Shown: one piece after another, positions 56,285 through 64,000 of the stretch
How positions within the stretch are numbered: the first letter of the stretch is position 1
Layout of the letters: every line of letters begins with the position of its first letter
Assembly: GCF_001995175.1 (NCBI RefSeq)
Contig: NZ_MUKN01000001.1
Span: forward strand, 62,001-126,000
Origin: Rathayibacter rhapontici
GTDB lineage: Bacteria > Actinomycetota > Actinomycetes > Actinomycetales > Microbacteriaceae
Reading direction: 5' to 3'
Length of the DNA stretch: 64,000 nt
Position numbers and translations under genes: made by a program
Notes under the pieces: model-generated
The model's database searches: none
What the model was told of the DNA's origin: nothing
The model's input: the letters and a program-made list of their open reading frames with translations, nothing else

Positions 56285-57954
56285 TGGGCACGCTGCTCGC
56301 CGTCCTCCAGGTCGCCACGGTCGGCCTCGCCCTCGCGCTCGTGCACCGCCCGCTGGGCGACGGCATGGCGCGCCTCTACTCCTCGAGCCGCGACCTCGCC
56401 CTCGAGCGCGGTCTCTACCGCGTGATCGGGGTCGACTCCTCGTCGGAGCAGAGCTGGCGCGCGTACCTGCGCGCCGTGCTCGCCTTCTCGCTGATCGGCG
56501 TGCTCCTGCTCTACGGGATGCAGCGCCTGCAGGCCGTGCTGCCCGGCTCGCCCGGGCTGCCCGCCGTGCCGGAGGGGGTCGCGTTCAACACCGCGATCTC
56601 GTTCGTCACCAACACGAACTGGCAGTCGTACTCGCCGGAGCTCACCCTCGGCCACACGGTGCAGCTCGCCGGTCTCGCGGTGCAGAACTTCGTCTCGGCC
56701 GCGGTCGGCCTGGCCGTCGCGGTGGCGCTGATCCGCGGGTTCGCGCGGCGCTCCTCCGGCACGCTCGGCAACTTCTGGGTCGACCTGACCCGCGGAGTGC
56801 TGCGCCTGCTGCTGCCGCTGTCGATCGTGGCCGCGATCGTGCTGGTCGCGGGCGGCGTGGTGCAGAACCTCGCGGCCCCGCTCGAGGTCGAGACGCTGAC
56901 GGGCGGCGCGCAGAGCATCCCGGGCGGCATGGTCGCGTCGCAGGAGGCGATCAAGATGCTGGGGACGAACGGCGGCGGGTACTTCAACGCGAACTCCGCG
57001 CATCCGTTCGAGAACCCCTCGGCCTGGACGAATCTCCTGCAGATCGTGCTCATGCTGGCGATCCCGTTCAGCCTGCCGCGCACCTTCGGGCGGATGGTCG
57101 GCGACGTGCGGCAGGGCCGCGCGATCCTCGCCGCCATGGCGGTGGTCTTCACCGTGTCGCTCGGCGCCTTCACCGCGCTCGAGCTGGCCGGCGGCGGGTC
57201 GGCGGCGCAGGCCGCGGGAGCCGCGATGGAGGGCAAGGAGACCCGCTTCGGCATCGCCGGGTCGACGCTGTTCGGCAGCGCGAGCACGCTCACCTCGACC
57301 GGCGCGGTGAACTCGATGCACGACTCCGCCACGGCGCTCGGCGGCATGATGCCGATGCTGAACATGATGCTCGGCGAGGTCGCGCCGGGCGGCGTCGGCT
57401 CGGGGCTCTACGGGATGCTCGTGCTCGCGATCCTCGCCGTGTTCGTGGGCGGGCTGCTGGTCGGCCGCACTCCGGAGTACCTGGGCAAGAAGCTCGGGCA
57501 GCGCGAGATCACGCTCGCGAGCCTGTACATCCTGGTCACCCCGACGCTGGTGCTCACCGGCACCGCGCTGAGCTTCGCGATCCCGGGGGTGCGGGAGGAC
57601 GTCGAGAGCACGTCGATCCTGAGCCCCGGCCTGCACGGCCTGTCGGAGGTGCTCTACGCCTTCACCTCTGCCGCGAACAACAACGGCTCGGCGTTCGCGG
57701 GGCTCACGGCGAGCACTCCGTGGCTGAACACGGCTCTCGGAGTCGCGATGCTGCTCGGCCGCTTCCTGCCCATCGTGCTGGTCCTCGCGCTCGCCGGATC
57801 GCTCGCCGCGCAGAAGGCGGTGCCCGCGAGCGCGGGCACCCTGCCCACCGCGCGGCCGCAGTTCGTCGGCCTCCTCGTGGGAGTGACGATCGTCGTCACC
57901 GCCCTCACCTACTTCCCCGTACTCGCGCTGGGACCCCTGGCGGAAGGGCTCTGA
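56284..57954 (+). CDS. kdpA: Potassium-transporting ATPase subunit KdpA
   Basis: KdpA is the channel-like, K+-selective subunit of the high-affinity KdpFABC pump. The 556-residue protein has about 10 TM segments and the four selectivity-filter regions: [45 protein letters not shown] and [13 protein letters not shown]. Length is normal. It begins on the kdpF stop and ends 2 bp before the kdpB start, so the pump genes form one tight operon. Confidence 0.97.
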   Translation: MGTLLAVLQVATVGLALALVHRPLGDGMARLYSSSRDLALERGLYRVIGVDSSSEQSWRAYLRAVLAFSLIGVLLLYGMQRLQAVLPGSPGLPAVPEGVAFNTAISFVTNTNWQSYSPELTLGHTVQLAGLAVQNFVSAAVGLAVAVALIRGFARRSSGTLGNFWVDLTRGVLRLLLPLSIVAAIVLVAGGVVQNLAAPLEVETLTGGAQSIPGGMVASQEAIKMLGTNGGGYFNANSAHPFENPSAWTNLLQIVLMLAIPFSLPRTFGRMVGDVRQGRAILAAMAVVFTVSLGAFTALELAGGGSAAQAAGAAMEGKETRFGIAGSTLFGSASTLTSTGAVNSMHDSATALGGMMPMLNMMLGEVAPGGVGSGLYGMLVLAILAVFVGGLLVGRTPEYLGKKLGQREITLASLYILVTPTLVLTGTALSFAIPGVREDVESTSILSPGLHGLSEVLYAFTSAANNNGSAFAGLTASTPWLNTALGVAMLLGRFLPIVLVLALAGSLAAQKAVPASAGTLPTARPQFVGLLVGVTIVVTALTYFPVLALGPLAEGL

Positions 57955-57956
57955 TC

Positions 57957-60101
<2,145 letters not shown>

Positions 60102-60200
60102 CGGACCCGTCCGCGGGACGCCCCAGCACATGCCTCTTCGGGCATGCCTCGAGGGACGTCCCGCGGGAACCCTCCCACTGCTTCTGGAAGAAGAGAGACC

Positions 60201-60782
60201 ATGACCCTCCGCACCTACTCCGTCGCCCTGCGCGCGATGATCGCGATGACCGCGGTCCTCGGGCTCGGCTATCCGCTCGTCGTCCTCGGCGTCGGGCAGC
60301 TCGCCCTGCCCGCCCAGGCGAACGGCTCGCTCGTGTCCGCCGACGGCCGGGTGGTCGGCTCGACGCTGATCGGCCAGTCCTCCACCGACGCCGCGGGCGC
60401 CCCGCTGCCGGAGTGGTTCCAGTCGCGGCCGTCCGCGGCGGGCTACGACGCGGGTGCCTCCGGCGGCAGCAACCTCGGACCCGAGAACGCCGAGCTCGTC
60501 GCCTCGATCCAGGAGCGCCGCGCCGCGATCGCCGCGGTCGAGGGCGTCGACCCGGCCGAGGTGCCCGCCGACGCGCTGACCGCCTCCGCCTCGGGCCTGG
60601 ATCCCGACATCAGCCCGGAGTACGCCCTGCTGCAGGCGGCCCGCGTCGCTCTGGCCCGCGGACTCGCGGTGGAGGACGTGCGCGCGCTCGTCGGGAACGC
60701 GGTGCAGCCGCGCGAGCTCGGGTATCTCGGCGAGGAGACCGTGAACGTGCTCGAGCTGAATCTCGCGCTGGCCCGGCTGTGA
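60201..60782 (+). CDS. kdpC: Potassium-transporting ATPase subunit KdpC
   Basis: KdpC is a single-pass subunit needed for assembly and ATP/K+ affinity of the pump. The 193-residue protein has an N-terminal TM segment (MIAMTAVLGLGYPLVVLGVG), then GSLVSADGRVVGSTLIGQSS, WFQSRPSAAGYDAGASGGSN, LGPENAELVASI, and the C-terminal SPEYALLQAARVALARGL and LELNLALARL, all family marks. The start ATG at 60201 follows AGAAGAGAGA. A 99-bp gap with the small hairpin CATGCC/GGCATG (60129-60146) separates it from kdpB. Confidence 0.96.
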   Translation: MTLRTYSVALRAMIAMTAVLGLGYPLVVLGVGQLALPAQANGSLVSADGRVVGSTLIGQSSTDAAGAPLPEWFQSRPSAAGYDAGASGGSNLGPENAELVASIQERRAAIAAVEGVDPAEVPADALTASASGLDPDISPEYALLQAARVALARGLAVEDVRALVGNAVQPRELGYLGEETVNVLELNLALARL

Positions 60783-60831
60783 CGCGGTGCCGGCCGGACG
60801 AGCGGCTCCTCCGCACCCCACCCCCGGCTCG

Positions 60832-60837
60832 TAGAAT
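60832..60837 (+). promoter_or_regulatory. -10-like hexamer upstream of kdpD
   Basis: TAGAAT lies 58 bp before the kdpD ATG in the 112-bp kdpC-kdpD gap. It may give kdpDE a separate, constitutive transcript. No clear -35 is seen. Confidence 0.45.
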
Positions 60838-60894
60838 CGCGAGCGGCCCGCCTCCCGCGCGCCGGTCCTGCGAGCCGAGGGTGAGGCCAGGAGC

Positions 60895-63381
60895 ATGACG
60901 AAGGGCCGCCTGCGCGTGCTGCTGGGTGCGGCGCCCGGCGTCGGCAAGACCTACTCGATGCTCGAGGAGGGCCGCCGGCTCGCCGACGAGGGCCGCGACG
61001 TCGTGGTCGCCGTGGTCGAGACGCACGGCCGCTCCGCCACCGCCGCCGTACTCGAGGGCCTCGAGGTCGTGCCGCGCCGCCGCGTCGAGCACCGCGGAGT
61101 CGCGCTCGAGGAGATGGACCTGGACGCGGTCCTCGCCCGCCGCCCCGACATCGCCCTGGTCGACGAGCTCGCGCACACGAACGCCCCCGGCTCGCGCCAC
61201 GACAAGCGCTGGCAGGACGTCCGGACGCTGCTGGACGCCGGCATCACCGTGTTCTCGACGGTCAACATCCAGCACATCGAGTCGCTCAACGACGTGGTGC
61301 ACGCGATCACCGGGGCGCCTCAGCGCGAGACGATCCCGGATGCGGTGCTGCGCGCCGCCGACCAGATCGAGGTGGTCGATCTCGCTCCGCAGGCCCTGCG
61401 CGACCGCCTCGCCGACGGCCGCGTCTACCCGCCCGAGCGCATCGACGCGGCGCTCTCGAACTACTTCCGCCTCGGCAACCTCACGGCGCTGCGCGAGCTC
61501 GCCCTGCTCTGGCTGGCCGACGAGGTCGACAGCGCGCTCCGCGACTACCGCGTCGAGCAGGGCATCGACAGCACATGGGAGGCGCGCGAGCGCGTCGTCG
61601 TGACGCTCACCGGAGGGCCGGAGGGCGAGACCCTGCTGCGGCGCGGGGCGCGGATCGCGGCGCGCTCCTCCGGGGGCGACCTGCTGGCGGTGCACGTGGT
61701 GTCGCCCGACGGGCTGCGGTCGCCGCGCCCCGACCTGCTCGAGGCGCAGCGCGCGCTGGTCGAGTCGCTCGGCGGCAGCTACCACCAGGTCGTCGGCGAG
61801 GACGTGCCGCGCGCGCTGGTCGAGTTCGCCCGCTCGGTCAACGCCACTCAGCTCGTGCTGGGCGTCAGCCGCCGCAGCAGGCTCGCCGCGGCCCTGACCC
61901 CGGGCATCGGCGCGACCGTCATCCGCGAGTCCGGCAACATCGACGTCCACATCGTCAGCCACTCGGCGGCGGGGAGGAGCGCCCTGCTGCCCCGGCGCGC
62001 GGGCGCGCTGACCCTGCGGCGCCGGCTGGCCGGGATGGGCCTCGCCCTCGTCGGCGGGCCGCTGCTCACCTGGCTGCTGTCGATGCTGCGGAACGACGAG
62101 TCGATCACGAGCGACGTGCTCTCGTACCAGCTGCTCGTGGTGCTCGTGGCGCTGATCGGAGGGATCTGGCCGGCGCTGTTCGCGGCCGTGCTCTCGGGGC
62201 TCACGCTCGACTTCTTCTTCGTCGATCCGCTCTACACGATCACGGTCGACGAGCCGCTGCACGCGCTCGCCCTCGCGCTCTACGTGGTGAACGCGGTGCT
62301 GGTCAGCTCGGTCGTCGACCGGGCCGCGCGGCGCTCGCGGGCGGCGGAGCGGTCGGGCGCCGAGGCCGAGATGCTCGCGACGATCGCGGGCGGGGTGATC
62401 CGCGGGCAGGGCGCCGTGCAGGCGATCCTCGAGCGCGCGCGCGAGGCGTTCGGGCTCACCGGCGTGCGGCTCGTGCGCGACGGAGCGGTCGTGGCCGTCG
62501 ACGGGGAGCCGCAGGAGGATCCGGTGGCGGTGCCCGTCGGGCGCAGCGCCGTGCTCGAGCTGCACGGCCGCGAGCTCGAGGCGAGCGAGCGGCGGCTGCT
62601 GCAGGTGATCGCGGCGCAGCTCGACTCCGTCCTCGAGAACGCGGCGCTGACCGAGACGGCGAGCGAGCTCGCTCCGCTGGCCGAGACCGACCGGGTGCGC
62701 AGCGCCCTGCTGTCGGCGGTCAGCCACGACCTGCGCCGCCCGCTCGCCGCCGCGACGGCCGCCGTGAGCGGGCTGCGCTCGCCTGACATCGCGTGGAGCG
62801 ATCGCGACCGGCAGGAGCTGCTCGCCACCGCCGACGAGAGCCTGACCGTGCTGGCCGCGCTCGTCACCGACCTGCTCGACGTCACACGGCTCGAGGCGGG
62901 CGCGCTCGCCGTGGCGCTCGCTCCGCTGGACGCGGCCGACGTGGTGCTGCCGGCGCTGGACGAGCTCGGACTCGGACCCGGCGAGGTCGACCTCGACCTC
63001 GATCTCGACGGGCCCGCGATGCTCGCCGACGCGGGGCTGCTGCAGCGCGTCGTCGTGAACCTGCTGGCCAACGCCGCCCGCTACGCGCCTCCCGGGACCC
63101 GGGTGCGCATCGCGACGAGCGCGTTCGGCGGCTCCGGGCAGATCCGGATCGTCGACCACGGACCGGGTGTCGCCCCCGAGCGCCGGGAGCAGATCTTCGT
63201 GCCGTTCCAGCGCCTGGGCGACGACGACAACCTGACGGGGCTGGGCCTGGGACTCGCCCTGTCGAAGGGGTTCACCGAGGGCATGGGCGGCACACTCGAG
63301 ACCGAGGACACGCCGGGAGGCGGACTGACCATGGTGGTGACGCTGCCGCTGGCGTCGACCACCACCGAGGGGGACGCGTGA
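60895..63381 (+). CDS. kdpD: Sensor histidine kinase KdpD
   Basis: KdpD senses K+ limitation and turgor and phosphorylates KdpE. The 828-residue protein has the N-terminal KdpD domain with Walker-like LLGAAPGVGKTYSMLEEGRR and LVDELAHTNAPGSRHDKRWQ, then a universal-stress-protein-like domain (about 235-355). Four TM segments follow around residues 375-480 (LVGGPLLTWLLSML ... LALALYVVNAVLVSSVVDRA), then a GAF-like region and the kinase core. The H-box is LLSAVSHDLRRPLAAATAAV, with N-box VVNLLANAARYAPPGTRV and G-box LGLGLALSKGFTEGMGG. Its stop overlaps the kdpE GTG. Confidence 0.96.
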   Translation: MTKGRLRVLLGAAPGVGKTYSMLEEGRRLADEGRDVVVAVVETHGRSATAAVLEGLEVVPRRRVEHRGVALEEMDLDAVLARRPDIALVDELAHTNAPGSRHDKRWQDVRTLLDAGITVFSTVNIQHIESLNDVVHAITGAPQRETIPDAVLRAADQIEVVDLAPQALRDRLADGRVYPPERIDAALSNYFRLGNLTALRELALLWLADEVDSALRDYRVEQGIDSTWEARERVVVTLTGGPEGETLLRRGARIAARSSGGDLLAVHVVSPDGLRSPRPDLLEAQRALVESLGGSYHQVVGEDVPRALVEFARSVNATQLVLGVSRRSRLAAALTPGIGATVIRESGNIDVHIVSHSAAGRSALLPRRAGALTLRRRLAGMGLALVGGPLLTWLLSMLRNDESITSDVLSYQLLVVLVALIGGIWPALFAAVLSGLTLDFFFVDPLYTITVDEPLHALALALYVVNAVLVSSVVDRAARRSRAAERSGAEAEMLATIAGGVIRGQGAVQAILERAREAFGLTGVRLVRDGAVVAVDGEPQEDPVAVPVGRSAVLELHGRELEASERRLLQVIAAQLDSVLENAALTETASELAPLAETDRVRSALLSAVSHDLRRPLAAATAAVSGLRSPDIAWSDRDRQELLATADESLTVLAALVTDLLDVTRLEAGALAVALAPLDAADVVLPALDELGLGPGEVDLDLDLDGPAMLADAGLLQRVVVNLLANAARYAPPGTRVRIATSAFGGSGQIRIVDHGPGVAPERREQIFVPFQRLGDDDNLTGLGLGLALSKGFTEGMGGTLETEDTPGGGLTMVVTLPLASTTTEGDA

Positions 63382-64000
63382 AGATCCTGATCGCCGACGA
63401 CGACCCGCAGATCCTGCGGGCCCTGCGCATCACGCTCACGGCGCGCGGCTACGAGGTCGTGACCGCGGGCGACGGCACGGAGGCGGTCAACCGGGCCGTG
63501 GACGAGCATCCGGACCTCTACATGCTCGATCTGGGCATGCCGCGGCTGGACGGGGTCGAGGTGATCCACGCGCTGCGCGGCTGGACGAGCGCGCCGATCC
63601 TCGTGGTGTCGGGGCGGACGGGCGCCGCCGACAAGGTCGACGCGCTCGACGCCGGAGCCGACGACTACGTGACGAAGCCGTTCTCGATGGACGAGGTGCT
63701 CGCGCGCATCCGGGCCCTCTCGCGGCGCGTGCAGCCGGCCGACGGCGAGCCGCTCGTGGTCATCGGCGAGGTGACGATCGACCTGGTCGCGAAGAGCGCG
63801 ACGCGGGCGGGGGCCTCGGTGCGGCTCACCCCGACGGAGTGGCAGGTGCTCGAGATCCTGGTGCGGAACGCGGGCAGGCTGGTCACGCGCCGCTCGCTGC
63901 TGGACGAGATCTGGGGGCCGACCCACGTCACCGACACCGGCTACCTGCGCCTCTACCTGGCGCAGCTGCGCAAGAAGCTCGAGCCCGACCCGTCGCACCC
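63378..64000 (+). CDS. kdpE: Response regulator KdpE (partial, runs off the window)
   Basis: KdpE is the OmpR-type regulator that activates kdp transcription. The 207 visible codons start MKILIADDDPQILRALRITL (acidic pocket DDD), with the phospho-acceptor in LYMLDLGMPRLDGVEVI, the conserved Thr/Ser in PILVVSGRTGAADKVDAL, and the Lys in DDYVTKPFSMDEVLARIRAL. The winged-helix output domain includes RLTPTEWQVLEILVRNAGRL and TGYLRLYLAQLRKKLEPDPS. Only the last few residues are missing. The start is GTG at 63378, coupled to kdpD (GTGA). Confidence 0.96.
   Translation, partial: MKILIADDDPQILRALRITLTARGYEVVTAGDGTEAVNRAVDEHPDLYMLDLGMPRLDGVEVIHALRGWTSAPILVVSGRTGAADKVDALDAGADDYVTKPFSMDEVLARIRALSRRVQPADGEPLVVIGEVTIDLVAKSATRAGASVRLTPTEWQVLEILVRNAGRLVTRRSLLDEIWGPTHVTDTGYLRLYLAQLRKKLEPDPSH

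Noticed and set aside
55372-57636. 754-codon minus-strand open frame opposite kdpA
   Set aside because: Antisense shadow of kdpA; only its last part is meaningful, as one of the frames of the broken chvE gene.

Overview
The window is a high-GC actinobacterial chromosome segment centred on the replication origin. Gene content, gene order (rpmH-rnpA-yidD-yidC-jag-rsmG-parA-parB on one side of dnaA; dnaN-gnd-recF-DUF721-gyrB-gyrA on the other; the crgA/sortase/pabA/pkn/pbpA/rodA/pstP/fha block further on) and a dispersed GGTCGAGTAG...CGTATCGAGACC palindromic repeat point to Microbacteriaceae (Rathayibacter/Clavibacter/Curtobacterium-like). The genus cannot be fixed from sequence reading alone.

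Layout. 1-3.1 kb: dnaB (partial) and the rpsF-ssb-rpsR-rplI operon, minus strand, separated by a DnaA-box-like cluster. 3.1-8.5 kb: CCA-adding enzyme, then a secreted DUF6049-type protein and the lipid II flippase murJ. 8.6-10.25 kb: trxB-trxA behind a near-perfect SigR-type promoter. 10.25-15.6 kb: the chromosome-partitioning locus, with six parS sites around a PLP aminotransferase, a frameshifted D-Ala-D-Ala ligase homologue, parB and parA. 15.6-18.7 kb: rsmG, jag, yidC, yidD, rnpA, rpmH. 18.7-21.3 kb: dnaA flanked by DnaA boxes on both sides; oriC lies between dnaA and dnaN. 21.3-31.2 kb: dnaN, gnd, recF, DUF721, gyrB, gyrA, DUF3566. 31.27-31.5 kb: tRNA-Ile and tRNA-Ala. 31.5-35.1 kb: a NUDIX/thioredoxin-like/lipoprotein operon, a membrane protein, cyclophilin and rhomboid protease. 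35.1-49.2 kb: a PrmC-like methylase, crgA, class E sortase, a small membrane protein, pabA/trpG, an AraC-type regulator, and the fhaA-fhaB-pstP-rodA-pbpA-pknA-pknB cell-wall/division signalling operon. 49.2-51.6 kb: tRNA-Leu, two small ORFs and a ROK regulator. 51.7-55.7 kb: a ChvE/MmsA/MmsB-type sugar ABC transporter. 55.9-64 kb: the kdpFABC potassium ATPase and kdpDE.

Most of the window is conserved housekeeping DNA. I found no phage, transposon, CRISPR, restriction or defence island, and no convincing new multi-gene system. The points most worth a second look are: (1) nine apparent single-base losses that break six otherwise well conserved genes, including gyrA, which look like consensus errors; (2) two dense DnaA-box clusters outside oriC; (3) the parS-rich, gene-free spacer beside parB and a parS that contains the start codon of parA; (4) the SigR promoter of trxBA; (5) palindromic repeats inside oriC; (6) an AraC regulator inserted into a normally invariant kinase locus; (7) a 50-codon membrane ORF coupled to kdpF.
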